DNA of 48,753 nt from Massilia yuzhufengensis (GCF_900112225.1 NZ_FOLD01000038.1:1-48753), one strand, 5' to 3'. Positions 34,890 to 43,211 are shown, counted from the first letter of the stretch. Notes: generated from the sequence alone by a model not told the origin. Program-made: numbers and translations.

Positions 34890-35543
34890 CTATGCCGCCA
34901 CGGCCGCGTCTTTGCGCGCCGCGATTTCCTGCAGCATCTGCTCGGCCGGGACGAAGAAGGGGTTTTCCTGGAGGATGCCGCCGATGATCACCATCGGGTG
35001 GGTGCGCATGATGTCGATCACGACGTCGGCGTCGAACTGGGACAGGTCGTAGGTGCAGATGACCGGATTGTGCTGCGCCGGCAGCGCCTGGTTCAGGCGC
35101 GCCTCGTATTCGACGATGTCGTCGACGCCGGGACGGTCTTCGAGCGCCCACTCCATGTTGGCGATGTTGCGCGACATCTTGCCGGGCGGGGCGTTTCCAG
35201 GGGCGATCATCTTGAGCAGGGTGTCGATCATGAGGTGCTGGTCGAAGCGGCCATCCTGGAGATAGGTCTGGCGCCAGTCGAGCACCTCGAGCTGCCCCGC
35301 CGCCTCCGCGCCGTCGATGTCGACGCCGGCATCGGCCAGGCGCGCCAGGTGGGCGGCGCGATGCTCCGGGCTGACGATATGGAAGGCCTTGTCGCCGCGC
35401 TCGAAGCCTTCCATGATGAAGGGCAGCAGCACGCGGTACTCTTCTTCCTTGGTGTGGAAGAAGGCGCAGGCGTGGCAGGAGTGGGTCAGGGCGGAGCCGG
35501 CGACGTGCACGGGCTTGGATTCGTTCGACATCGTGTGATCCAT
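34890..35543 (-). CDS. MEDS-domain sensory protein
   Basis: A 217-residue soluble protein with the MEDS (methanogen/methylotroph DcmR sensory) domain: HACAFFHTKEEEYRVLLPFI, GDKAFHIVSP, the middle DWRQTYLQDGRFDQ, and NPVICTYDLSQFDADVVIDIM with HPMVIIGG near the end. The domain is thought to sense small molecules through conserved His/Cys and to feed kinases. It is 13 bp upstream of the hybrid kinase gene. The start may be ATG 35543 or 35531. A TATAAT box on this strand lies at 35591-35596. Confidence 0.87.
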   Translation of the reverse strand: MDHTMSNESKPVHVAGSALTHSCHACAFFHTKEEEYRVLLPFIMEGFERGDKAFHIVSPEHRAAHLARLADAGVDIDGAEAAGQLEVLDWRQTYLQDGRFDQHLMIDTLLKMIAPGNAPPGKMSRNIANMEWALEDRPGVDDIVEYEARLNQALPAQHNPVICTYDLSQFDADVVIDIMRTHPMVIIGGILQENPFFVPAEQMLQEIAARKDAAVAA

Positions 35544-35665
35544 CAGGATGGGTAAAGGGAAGTGGCCGCGCCGTTTTCCCGGCGCTGTAGATTATAGAAC
35601 TAAATCATGTACAGATTTTGATAAAAAAGCGACAACGTCCCTGCCGCCACGTGCCCGTGGTGCGT

Positions 35666-38600
35666 TCAGCAGAAGTCCCGGCTTTGCGACCTCAGCTTGC
35701 CCAGCAGGTGCGACATGTCCACCAGCCGCTTGGCCACCAGGTGGCGCACCTCGCCCTGCTTCTGCCAGACGCCATACACCCCCAGCAGCGGCGCGTTCAG
35801 CACTTCGCGCCGCTGCTGCTCCACCAGGGTCGGCCAGATGATGACGTTGATGTTCCCGGTCTCGTCTTCGAGGGTCATGAACAACACGCCCTTGGCGGTG
35901 CCGGGGCGCTGGCGCACCGTCACCAGGCCGCAGGCGCGCGCCAGCTGGCCGTCGGCGTAGTCGTTCAGGATGGACGACGGCATGAAGCGCTGGGCCAGCA
36001 GCTGTTCGCGCAGCAGGGCCAGCGGATGGCGGCCCAAGGTCAGGCCTTGCGCGCGGTAGTCGCCCACGATCTCGGCCGCTTCGGACGGCGCCGCCAGGGC
36101 CGGCATGTCTTCCTGCGGCGTGGTCGGGCGCAGCAAATCTTTATCCGGCACCGCGCCCACCGCCTGCCACAGCGCCTCGCGCCGGTTGCCGGCCAGCGAG
36201 CGCAGTGCGTTGGCGCCGGCCAGCACCTGCAGGTCGCCCCGGTCGAGCTGCGCACGGCGCGCCAGGTCGGCCACGCTGTCGAAGGGGCGGATCGCACGCG
36301 CATCCTCGATGCGGGCGGCGGCTTCCTGTTTCAGGCCGCGCTGCAGGGACAGCCCAAGGCGCACCGCCGGCTGGCGCGAACGGTCCAGCGGGTCGAATTC
36401 TTCCAGCGCCGAATCCCAGCCGCTGATGTTGACGTCCACCGGGCGCACCTCGATGCCATGACGGCGCGCGTCCTGCACCAGTTGCGACGGGCTGTAGAAG
36501 CCCATCGGCTGGCTGTTGAGCAGCGCGCACAGGAAGGCCGCCGGCTCGTGGCACTTGAGCCAGGAACTGGCATAGGCCAGCAGCGCGAAGCTGGCTGCGT
36601 GCGACTCGGGGAAGCCGTATTCGCCGAAACCCTGGATCTGGCTGAAGATCGCCTCGGCGAATTCGAGCGTGTAGCCGCGTTCCAGCATGCCGTTGACGAT
36701 GCGCTCGTAGTATTTTTCGAGGCCGCCCTTGCGCTTCCAGGCCGCCATCGCGCGCCGCAGCTGGTCGGCCTCGCCGGGCGTGAAGCCGGCCCCTAAAATC
36801 GCCACCTGCATCACCTGCTCCTGGAAGATCGGCACGCCCAGGGTGCGTTCGAGCGCCACTTTCATCTCGGGGCTCGGGTAGACCACCGGTTCGAAGCCCT
36901 GGCGCCGCCGCAAATACGGGTGCACCATGCCGCCCTGGATCGGGCCCGGGCGCACCACGGCCACCTCGATCACCAGGTCGTAGAAGCGGCGCGGGCGCAT
37001 GCGCGGCAGCATGCTCATCTGGGCGCGCGACTCGATCTGGAACACGCCCACGGTGTCGGCCGCGCAGATCATGTCGTAGGTGGGGGTGTCGTCGGGCGGG
37101 ATGTCCTGCATCTCGAACAGGTTGCCGTAGCGCTGGCCGACCAGCTCCAGCCCTCGGCGCAGCATCGACAGCATGCCCAGCGCCAGCACGTCGACCTTCA
37201 TCAGGCCCAGTTCTTCCAGGTCGTTCTTGTCCCACTGGATCACGCTGCGCTCCGCCATGGTGGCGTTTTCGATCGGGACCAGGCGCGAGAGCTTGCCGCG
37301 CGCGATGACGAAGCCGCCCGGGTGCTGCGACAGGTGGCGCGGGAAGTTCAGCAACTTGTCGGCCAGGGTCGCCCACTGCTGCGCCAGGCGCGACTCGGGA
37401 TCCAGGCCCGCTTCGGCCAGGCGCCCGAGCAGGTCGGCGCGGCTGTCGAACCAGTGGTGGGTCTTGGCGACCTTTTCGACGATGGCGAGATCGATGCCGA
37501 GCGCGCGCCCGCTGTCGCGCAGCGCGCTTTTCGGGCGGTAGCTGATCACCACCGCGGCCAGCGCCGCCCGTTCCCGTCCGTATTTGCCATAGATGTACTG
37601 GATGACTTCTTCGCGGCGCTGGTGCTCGAAATCGACGTCGATGTCGGGCGGCTCGTTGCGCTCCTTCGAGATGAAGCGCTCGAACAGCAGGCTGGCGCGG
37701 GCCGGGTCGACCTCGGTGATGCCGAGGCAGTAGCACACCGCCGAGTTGGCGGCCGAGCCACGGCCCTGGCACAGGATCTGCTGGGAGCGGGCGAAGCGCA
37801 CGATGTCGTACACGGTGAGGAAGTAGTGCTCGTACTTCATGTAGGCGATCAGTTCGAGCTCGTGCTCGACCTGGGCCTGGACCTTGGCCGGGATGCCTTC
37901 GCGGAAGCGCCGGTGCGCGCCGATATAGGTTTGCTCGCGCAGGAAGCTGGTGGCGTCGTGGCCGGGGGGGACCACTTCGTCCGGATACTCGTAGCGCAGT
38001 TCGTCGAGCGAAAAGGTGCACAGGCGCGCGATGCGCACCGTCTCGGCCAGCGCTTCGCGCGAATAGATGTTGGCCAGGCGCAGGCGCGCGCGCAGGTGCT
38101 GCTCGGCGTTCTGCGCCAGCCCGTAGCCGCATTCGGCCACCGGTTTCTTCAGGCGGGTGGCGGTGAGCGTGTCCTGCAAGGGCTTACGCGAGCGTACGTG
38201 CATCACCACGTGGCCGAGCGCCGTGATCGGCAGGCCGTGCTGCCAGCCCACCTCTTCGATGGTGGCGCGGTGCGCCTCGTCGAAGGCGCGGTGCAACAGC
38301 GTCAGGCCGAGCCAGGAGCGGCCCGGGAAGGTCGTGGCCATCCACGCGGCCTGCTGGTGCAGGCGGTCGACGTCCTGCGCTTCGTGCGCGGGATACTGCG
38401 GCAGCAGGATCGCCAGGCAGTCGGGCAGGTGCCTCAGGTGGGCGTGGGCCGGCGTGGGGCGGGCCAGGTCGTCGGGCGTGAGGAAGTAAGTACCCTTCTC
38501 GCTGCGGGTGCGGCCCAGGGTGATGAACTCGGCCAGGTTGCCATAGCCGTTGCGGTTCTGGGCCAGCAGGACCAGCGACAGCGCCGGGCTGCCGTCCGCA

Positions 38601-38848
38601 TGACGCAGGTGGAAGTGGGCGCCGATTACCAGCGGCAGGCCGGCCTTTTTTGCCTCGGCGTGGGCGCGCACCACGCCGGCCAGCGAGCATTCGTCGGTGA
38701 GCGCCAGCGCAAAATAATCGAGCTGTACCGCACGCGCCACCAGCTCTTCCGCGTGCGAAGCGCCTTCGAGGAAGGAGAAATTCGACAGGCAGAACAGCTC
38801 CGCATAGGGCGGCAAGACCTGGGGCGGCGGGGAAAACGGATCGGTCAT
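35666..38848 (-). CDS. dnaE2: Error-prone DNA polymerase DnaE2
   Basis: A 1060-residue C-family polymerase of the DnaE2/ImuC type, which carries out SOS mutagenesis over lesions. The N-terminal PHP domain (AELFCLSNFSFLEGASHAEEL) is followed by a palm with CQGRGSAANSAVCYCLGIT and EPPDIDVDFEHQRREEVIQY, then HhH and OB domains. ATG 38848 is preferred to the TTG at 38854. imuA and imuB, its usual partners, are not in this window. A perfect LexA box overlaps its predicted promoter (TATGAT at 38891-38896), so it should be SOS-induced. Confidence 0.95.
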   Translation of the reverse strand: MTDPFSPPPQVLPPYAELFCLSNFSFLEGASHAEELVARAVQLDYFALALTDECSLAGVVRAHAEAKKAGLPLVIGAHFHLRHADGSPALSLVLLAQNRNGYGNLAEFITLGRTRSEKGTYFLTPDDLARPTPAHAHLRHLPDCLAILLPQYPAHEAQDVDRLHQQAAWMATTFPGRSWLGLTLLHRAFDEAHRATIEEVGWQHGLPITALGHVVMHVRSRKPLQDTLTATRLKKPVAECGYGLAQNAEQHLRARLRLANIYSREALAETVRIARLCTFSLDELRYEYPDEVVPPGHDATSFLREQTYIGAHRRFREGIPAKVQAQVEHELELIAYMKYEHYFLTVYDIVRFARSQQILCQGRGSAANSAVCYCLGITEVDPARASLLFERFISKERNEPPDIDVDFEHQRREEVIQYIYGKYGRERAALAAVVISYRPKSALRDSGRALGIDLAIVEKVAKTHHWFDSRADLLGRLAEAGLDPESRLAQQWATLADKLLNFPRHLSQHPGGFVIARGKLSRLVPIENATMAERSVIQWDKNDLEELGLMKVDVLALGMLSMLRRGLELVGQRYGNLFEMQDIPPDDTPTYDMICAADTVGVFQIESRAQMSMLPRMRPRRFYDLVIEVAVVRPGPIQGGMVHPYLRRRQGFEPVVYPSPEMKVALERTLGVPIFQEQVMQVAILGAGFTPGEADQLRRAMAAWKRKGGLEKYYERIVNGMLERGYTLEFAEAIFSQIQGFGEYGFPESHAASFALLAYASSWLKCHEPAAFLCALLNSQPMGFYSPSQLVQDARRHGIEVRPVDVNISGWDSALEEFDPLDRSRQPAVRLGLSLQRGLKQEAAARIEDARAIRPFDSVADLARRAQLDRGDLQVLAGANALRSLAGNRREALWQAVGAVPDKDLLRPTTPQEDMPALAAPSEAAEIVGDYRAQGLTLGRHPLALLREQLLAQRFMPSSILNDYADGQLARACGLVTVRQRPGTAKGVLFMTLEDETGNINVIIWPTLVEQQRREVLNAPLLGVYGVWQKQGEVRHLVAKRLVDMSHLLGKLRSQSRDFC

Positions 38849-38894
38849 CGGCAAGCGCTTCGCCAGCGGGATACAATGCTAGGCAAAGTCATCA

Positions 38895-38914
38895 TACTGT
38901 ATAAAAACACAGTA
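38895..38914. promoter_or_regulatory. LexA (SOS) box between dnaE2 and the PhzF-like gene
   Basis: CTGT-N8-ACAG (38897-38912), extended symmetrically to TACTGT...ACAGTA, matches the E. coli LexA operator exactly in its conserved bases. It lies in the 99-bp gap between dnaE2 and the divergent PhzF-like gene. For dnaE2 it overlaps a TATGAT -10 box; for the other side a TATAAC at 38913-38918 could be a -10. Confidence 0.85.
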
Positions 38915-38947
38915 TAACCGAGCCGACCCGCACAGCAAGGAAAAGCC

Positions 38948-39736
38948 ATGCACATCCACGCACTGACCTGTTTTGGCCTGCAGGCCGGCGGCGGCAACCC
39001 GGCCTTCGTCATCGAGGGCAATACCTCGGACGAGACGGCGCGACGCGCCTTTGCCAGGGCCCGCAACACGACCTGCGTCTACCTCGATGGCGAGGTGGTC
39101 GATTTCTATTATCCGCACACGCGCAGCCCGCTGTGCCTGCACGCCACGCTGGCGGTGGCGCAGGTGCTGTTCGCGCGCCATCCCGATGCCGCCACGCTGG
39201 CGGTAACGACGGCGATGCGCGGCCAGCGGCTGGAGCTCCTGCGCGATGGGGACGAATTCTTCATCCGCCTGCAGGCACAGGAAGTCGCCCAGCCGGCGCT
39301 GGCGCCAGGCCTGCTGGAGCGCCTGCTGGCCGCGCCGGGGCTGGCGCCGGCGTCGCGCCCGCAGGTGGCCTCGGTCGGCAGCCCCAAGCTGCTGGTCGAG
39401 GTGCATGACGCCGCCACGCTGCACGGGCTGCATCCCGACCTCGGGGCCATCACCGCATGGGGCAAGGAAGCGGGCGTGAACGGGATCTACGCCTGGTGCC
39501 GCCGGCCCGATGGAAGCTTCGAGGGCCGCAACTTCAACCACCTGGATCCGGCGCTCGAAGACCGCGCCACCGGCGTCGCGGCGGGCGCCCTGGCCGCCCT
39601 GCTCGGGCACGGGCTCACGCTGCTGCAGGGCGCTGCGAGCGGCCAGTCCTGCGTGATCAGGACGCGGGTCGAGGATGGCGCGATCCTGGTCGGCGGGCGC
39701 GCCGAACCGGCCGCCATCGTCGACTCCCAGGCTTAA
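38948..39736 (+). CDS. PhzF-fold protein lacking the catalytic Glu
   Basis: A 262-residue PhzF-superfamily (diaminopimelate epimerase fold) protein. Recognisable blocks are GGGNPAFVI, YYPHTRSPLCLHATLA, EAGVNGIYAW and LEDRATGVAAGAL, which align in order with YddE/PhzF. Where the family has the catalytic Glu in an SET motif, this protein has Asn40-Thr41-Thr42, and CGH in the Gly-rich loop is CLH. It may be a non-isomerase or a changed enzyme. SD AAGGAA (38937-38942) supports ATG 38948. It starts 33 bp from the LexA box and overlaps the convergent cupin gene by 4 bp. Confidence 0.85.
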   Translation: MHIHALTCFGLQAGGGNPAFVIEGNTSDETARRAFARARNTTCVYLDGEVVDFYYPHTRSPLCLHATLAVAQVLFARHPDAATLAVTTAMRGQRLELLRDGDEFFIRLQAQEVAQPALAPGLLERLLAAPGLAPASRPQVASVGSPKLLVEVHDAATLHGLHPDLGAITAWGKEAGVNGIYAWCRRPDGSFEGRNFNHLDPALEDRATGVAAGALAALLGHGLTLLQGAASGQSCVIRTRVEDGAILVGGRAEPAAIVDSQA

Positions 39737-40110
39737 GCCGGCCGGTGCAGGGTGCCGGCGCCGCGCGTCACATGCAGCATGCGGCTCGGGGCGCGCAGCT
39801 TCGCGGTATGCCACACCCCGCGCGGCACCAGCACCGCCCCGCTGCCGTCAAGCGCGATCGTCTCCACCTGGCCGCCGCGCTCGAGCAGCAGGTCGAGCGC
39901 GCCGGACAGCAGGTAGACGAACTCGTCGCCCTCCGGGTGCATTTCCCAGTTCGGCCAGTCGGCGCTGAAGGCATATTCGCTGATCACCCAGTCCTGGCCG
40001 AGCTGCGCCATGGCAGCCTCGGGCAGCTGCCAGAAGCGCTCGCCGGGGATTTCCTGCGCCACGCCGTCGGGCGCAAGATGGACGTAGGTCTGCTGCGGAT
40101 CGAGGGACAT
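39733..40110 (-). CDS. Small cupin-domain protein
   Basis: A 125-residue single cupin. Motif 1 is WEMHPEGDEFVYLLSGALDLLLE (HPEGDE) and motif 2 is VLVPRGVWHTAKL, so the metal site looks complete. Such proteins bind metal or small ligands; the substrate is unknown. ATG 40110 gives a sensible N-terminus (MSLDPQQTYVHL). Its stop overlaps that of the convergent PhzF-like gene within the palindrome TTAA (39733-39736). Confidence 0.85.
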   Translation of the reverse strand: MSLDPQQTYVHLAPDGVAQEIPGERFWQLPEAAMAQLGQDWVISEYAFSADWPNWEMHPEGDEFVYLLSGALDLLLERGGQVETIALDGSGAVLVPRGVWHTAKLRAPSRMLHVTRGAGTLHRPA

Positions 40111-40235
40111 CGCCGCTCCTGCCTGGATGGAATTCGCCCATCCTAGCATTGCGGCCTGCTGCCGGGGGAAAGCGGCGCCATGCAGTATGGGTGCATCCAG
40201 TGCACAATAAGGGTATTGTCCCGATACCGCTGCCC

Positions 40236-41192
40236 ATGCCCCTTCCGCTTCCCGACACCCGCCCCGTAGCCTGCGACGACCCCGGCGTCTACCGTACCCT
40301 GCTCGAATCGACCAGGGCCATCCCCTGGCGCATCGACTGGGCGAGCATGCGCTTTACCTACATCGGCCCCCAGATCGAGGAGCTGCTCGGCTGGACGCCA
40401 TCGAGCTGGCTCAGCGTAAACGACTGGGCCGACCGCATCCACGAGGACGACCGCCAGCAGACGGTCGACTTCTGCGTGGCGCAATCGCAGAAGGGCGTCG
40501 ATCACGAGGCCGACTACCGCGCCCTGACCCGCGATGGAGACCAGGTCTGGATCCGCGACGTGGTGCATGTGGTGCGGCGCGCGGACGGCAGCGTCGACTC
40601 GCTGGTCGGCTTCATGTTCGACATCACGGCGCGCAAGCAGGCCGAGGACAAGATCCTGCAGCTGCAACGCGAGCTCGAAGTGCTGTCCTATCGCGACAGC
40701 CTGACCGGCGTGGCCAACCGCCGCATGTTCGACACCCTCTACCCGGTCGAATGGGAAAAGGCGCGTGCCAGCGGCGAGCCCTTGTCGCTGGTGGTGATCG
40801 ACATCGACTACTTCAAGCAGTACAACGACCATTACGGCCATGTGCAGGGCGACGAATGCCTGCGCCGCGTGGCACAGGCGATGGACGCCGGCGCCTCCGG
40901 CCCGCAAGAGCTGTGCGCCCGCCTCGGCGGCGAGGAATTCGTGCTGATGCTGCCCGCCACCGACGCCGACGCCGCCCGCACCGTGGCCGAGCGCTGCCGC
41001 AAGCTGCTGCGCCAGCAGGAACTGCCCCACGCCCGCTCCGGCACCGGCCGCACCGTCACCGTCAGCATGGGCGCCGGCACCATCGTCCCGGGCGCCCAGG
41101 ACGACGCCCTGGTCTTCCTCGACCGCATCGACCGCCGCCTCTACCAGGCCAAATCCGCAGGCCGCGACCGTATCTGCGATACCGAAACCTGA
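40236..41192 (+). CDS. PAS-GGDEF diguanylate cyclase
   Basis: A 318-residue cytoplasmic protein: a PAS/PAC domain (about residues 25-145, RFTYIGPQIEELLGW to FMFDITARKQAE) linked by a short helix to a GGDEF domain with active motif GGEEF at 231-235. The A site is intact, so c-di-GMP synthesis is likely. The allosteric RxxD inhibitory site upstream is replaced by GPQE, so product inhibition may be absent. ATG 40236 is chosen; the frame is open 29 codons further upstream with no homology and no SD. Its stop codon overlaps the hairpin element at 41192. Confidence 0.9.
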   Translation: MPLPLPDTRPVACDDPGVYRTLLESTRAIPWRIDWASMRFTYIGPQIEELLGWTPSSWLSVNDWADRIHEDDRQQTVDFCVAQSQKGVDHEADYRALTRDGDQVWIRDVVHVVRRADGSVDSLVGFMFDITARKQAEDKILQLQRELEVLSYRDSLTGVANRRMFDTLYPVEWEKARASGEPLSLVVIDIDYFKQYNDHYGHVQGDECLRRVAQAMDAGASGPQELCARLGGEEFVLMLPATDADAARTVAERCRKLLRQQELPHARSGTGRTVTVSMGAGTIVPGAQDDALVFLDRIDRRLYQAKSAGRDRICDTET

Positions 41193-41289
41193 ACTTCGGG
41201 GTCAGGTCTGACATTTGGACACGACCTCGGCCGTACTGCCAGTATTACGGTTGGGCCCGTGTCTGATTGACAGACCTGACCCCGAAGTT
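41192..41289. repeat. Roughly 98-nt long-hairpin element (MITE/REP-like)
   Basis: A perfect 19-bp inverted repeat, AACTTCGGGGTCAGGTCTG (41192-41210) and its complement (41271-41289), encloses further pairing (CACG/CGTG, CCGTA/TACGG), so the whole element can form one long hairpin. A related fragment GACCCCGAAATTTG lies at 41292-41305. It starts inside the stop codon of the diguanylate cyclase. No transposase is adjacent. It looks like a non-autonomous mobile repeat or REP cluster. Confidence 0.7.
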
Positions 41290-41464
41290 TGTGACCCCGA
41301 AATTTGGATAGTAGGGTGGCGTGAATGGCAAACAAAGTTTGGCCATATTCAAATTTTGGCTTGAAACGTTTTGTAGCAATCCTTACCGAACTGCCTCACC
41401 TGGGGGCGCCGATGTACGGTTTAATGACCTATCGATTTTCCACCGTGCCACCAGGAGAAGCAGC

Positions 41465-41941
41465 ATGAAAACCAAATTGATCGCATCCGCACTTCTTGCC
41501 TTGAGCGTGGCCGCCAGCGGCAGTGCATTCGCCCAGCGCGGTGAGTACGGCAATGACCGCAATGGCCGCAACGATTATTCGCAGCGCCAGGACAGCAACC
41601 GCTACGATAATGACCGTGGCGACCGTCATGATCGCTACAACTACGACCGCAATGACCGCGGCCGCTACGACGGCCAGCGCTATGGCCGCAACGATCGCCA
41701 CGACGACGCCCGCAACTTTTATCGCGACGATCGTCGCGGCGGTGGCCCCCGTCACGACCTGCGCCGCGGGCAGCGCCTGGGGTATGAGTACCGTGATAAC
41801 CGCTACGTCGTGAACGACTGGCGCGCCCGCCGCCTGAGCGCGCCGCCGCGTGGCCATCACTGGGTCCGCGCCGGCAATGACTATGTGCTGGCGGCGATCG
41901 CCACCGGCCTGATCGCCCAGGTCTTGCTCAGCAATTACTAA
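41465..41941 (+). CDS. RcnB-like periplasmic protein
   Basis: A 158-residue exported protein: signal peptide MKTKLIASALLALSVAASGSAFA, then a long Asp/Arg/Asn/Tyr-rich low-complexity region (NDRNGRNDYSQRQ, YNYDRNDRGRY), and a conserved C-terminus DWRARRLSAPPRGHHWVRAGNDYVLAAIATGLI, the RcnB signature. E. coli RcnB is needed for nickel/cobalt homeostasis. SD AGGAG (41453-41457) precedes ATG 41465. The repeats make the middle part variable and of uncertain function. Confidence 0.87.
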   Translation: MKTKLIASALLALSVAASGSAFAQRGEYGNDRNGRNDYSQRQDSNRYDNDRGDRHDRYNYDRNDRGRYDGQRYGRNDRHDDARNFYRDDRRGGGPRHDLRRGQRLGYEYRDNRYVVNDWRARRLSAPPRGHHWVRAGNDYVLAAIATGLIAQVLLSNY

Positions 41942-41962
41942 GGCCTGCGCCTGGAACATGAG

Positions 41963-41994
41963 CCGCATCCCGGAAACGGGGTGCGGTTTTTTTT
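41963..41994 (+). terminator. Intrinsic terminator of the RcnB-like gene
   Basis: CCGCATCCCG / CGGGGTGCGG (one G-U pair) with a GAAA tetraloop, followed by eight T, 21 bp after the stop codon. Confidence 0.93.
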
Positions 41995-41999
41995 CGTGC

Positions 42000-42515
42000 C
42001 TACACCAGCCGCTTGTAGAACACCAGCGTGTCGACCAGGCCGCCGTCCGGCCACATGGCGTAATCGGGAATGGTCCCGCACAGCTCCCAGCCCAGGCGCA
42101 GGTAGAGCCGTTCGGCGTCGGAGCTGGCGGTATCGAGCACCAGGAGGGTCTTGCCGGCGGCGCGCGCGGCGCTTTCGGCGGCGCGCATCAGGGCTTCGCC
42201 GGCGCCGCTCCTGCGCGCTGCGCGCTGCACCAGCAGCTTGCTGATCTCGGCGCGGTGTGGCTGGTTGTCGGGCTGGGCCAGGACCAGCTGCACGGTGCCG
42301 GCCACGGCGCCACCGATCTCGGCGACGAACAGCAGGCGCTCGCCCGCCGCCACGGCGCGCGCGACGCCGCGCCAGAAGGCCTGCGCCTGCTCCGGCGCGA
42401 ACGGATTCATGAAGCCGACCGAGGCGCCACCGGCCACGCAGTCGCCCAGCACACCGGCCAGGGAGGCCAGCAAGCCCTCGTCAAGACTGTCGATGCGGCG
42501 GATCGTCAAGGACAT
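42000..42515 (-). CDS. GNAT family N-acetyltransferase
   Basis: A 171-residue acetyltransferase of the GNAT fold. Strand 4 is LLFVAEIGGAVAGTVQLVLAQ and the CoA-binding A motif is ISKLLVQRAARRSGAGEALMRAAE (Q/RxxGxG/A type). The later LYLRLGWELCGTIPDYAMWPDG is typical of small-molecule acetyltransferases. The substrate is unknown. SD AAGGAG (complement of 42521-42526) overlaps the regulator's stop, so it is translated right after the XRE gene (10-bp gap). Confidence 0.9.
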   Translation of the reverse strand: MSLTIRRIDSLDEGLLASLAGVLGDCVAGGASVGFMNPFAPEQAQAFWRGVARAVAAGERLLFVAEIGGAVAGTVQLVLAQPDNQPHRAEISKLLVQRAARRSGAGEALMRAAESAARAAGKTLLVLDTASSDAERLYLRLGWELCGTIPDYAMWPDGGLVDTLVFYKRLV

Positions 42516-42525
42516 CGCGGCTCCT

Positions 42526-43086
42526 TCAGGCGGTGGACAGGATCACGACCGCATAGCGGGCAGCGGCGGCGTGCGGGTTGGCATAGGCGACGGGTTGATC
42601 AAGGTCGAAGGCCAGGCAATCGCCCTGGGCCAGCGCCCAGGCCTGGCTGCCCACCGCCAGTTCGATCGCGCCGTCCAGCACCCACACCTGCTGGCGGATG
42701 GCAGGCAGGTGCTGGGCGGTGTCGTAGGCGATGCGGGCGCCCGGCGGCAGCTCGACCTCGACGATGCGCAATGGGGTGACCGAAGGCGCCGGAGAGACGT
42801 TGCGGCGCAGGTAGCCGGATGCGGGGTCGCGCCACACAACCTGGTCGGCGCGGCGCGACAAGGGAGAGGCCCGGGGGCCGGGGTCGTCGAACAGGGCGGC
42901 CAGCGGCAGGCCCAGGCCGGTGGCCAGCTTTTCCAGCACCACGGCGGTGGCGTTGCCTTCACCGCGCTCGACCAGCGAAATCGTGGAGCGACTCACGCTG
43001 CTGCGCGCGGCCAGCTCGTCGAGCGAGAAGCCGTGCTCCTTGCGCAGCGCCTTCACGCGCGCGGCGATGCGGTCGTTGATGTCCAT
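42526..43086 (-). CDS. XRE-family regulator with C-terminal cupin
   Basis: A 186-residue regulator: an HTH_3 domain (about residues 8-62, VKALRKEHGFSLDELAARSSVSRSTISLVERGE) followed by a small cupin sensor domain (about 100-180, PPGARIAYDTAQHLPAIRQQVWVLDGAIEL). Such proteins often control the adjacent metabolic or stress gene in response to a ligand. It is co-transcribed with the GNAT gene downstream. Two 14-bp direct repeats (43094-43107 and 43115-43128) lie just upstream, a likely autoregulatory operator. Confidence 0.9.
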   Translation of the reverse strand: MDINDRIAARVKALRKEHGFSLDELAARSSVSRSTISLVERGEGNATAVVLEKLATGLGLPLAALFDDPGPRASPLSRRADQVVWRDPASGYLRRNVSPAPSVTPLRIVEVELPPGARIAYDTAQHLPAIRQQVWVLDGAIELAVGSQAWALAQGDCLAFDLDQPVAYANPHAAAARYAVVILSTA

Positions 43087-43093
43087 CCAAACT

Positions 43094-43128
43094 CCAATAT
43101 GATGGATAAATATTCCAACACAATGGAT
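43094..43128. promoter_or_regulatory. Candidate operator of the XRE-cupin regulator
   Basis: Direct repeats CCAATATGATGGAT (43094-43107) and CCAACACAATGGAT (43115-43128) are spaced 21 bp, two helical turns. An ATCCA at 43085-43089 also forms an inverted pair with TGGAT. They start 8 bp from the regulator's ATG and face the divergent M61 gene. Confidence 0.5.
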
Positions 43129-43211
43129 TCCTTGTCAAGCGAGCCGCTGGATTCCCGCGGGCAAGCGGTATACACTTCCGCACGCTATTCGAGCCCACCC
43201 AATCCGCGCAC

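Noticed and set aside
38849..38947. imuA/imuB remnants near dnaE2
   Set aside because: The gap is only regulatory, and the next gene is PhzF-like on the other strand.
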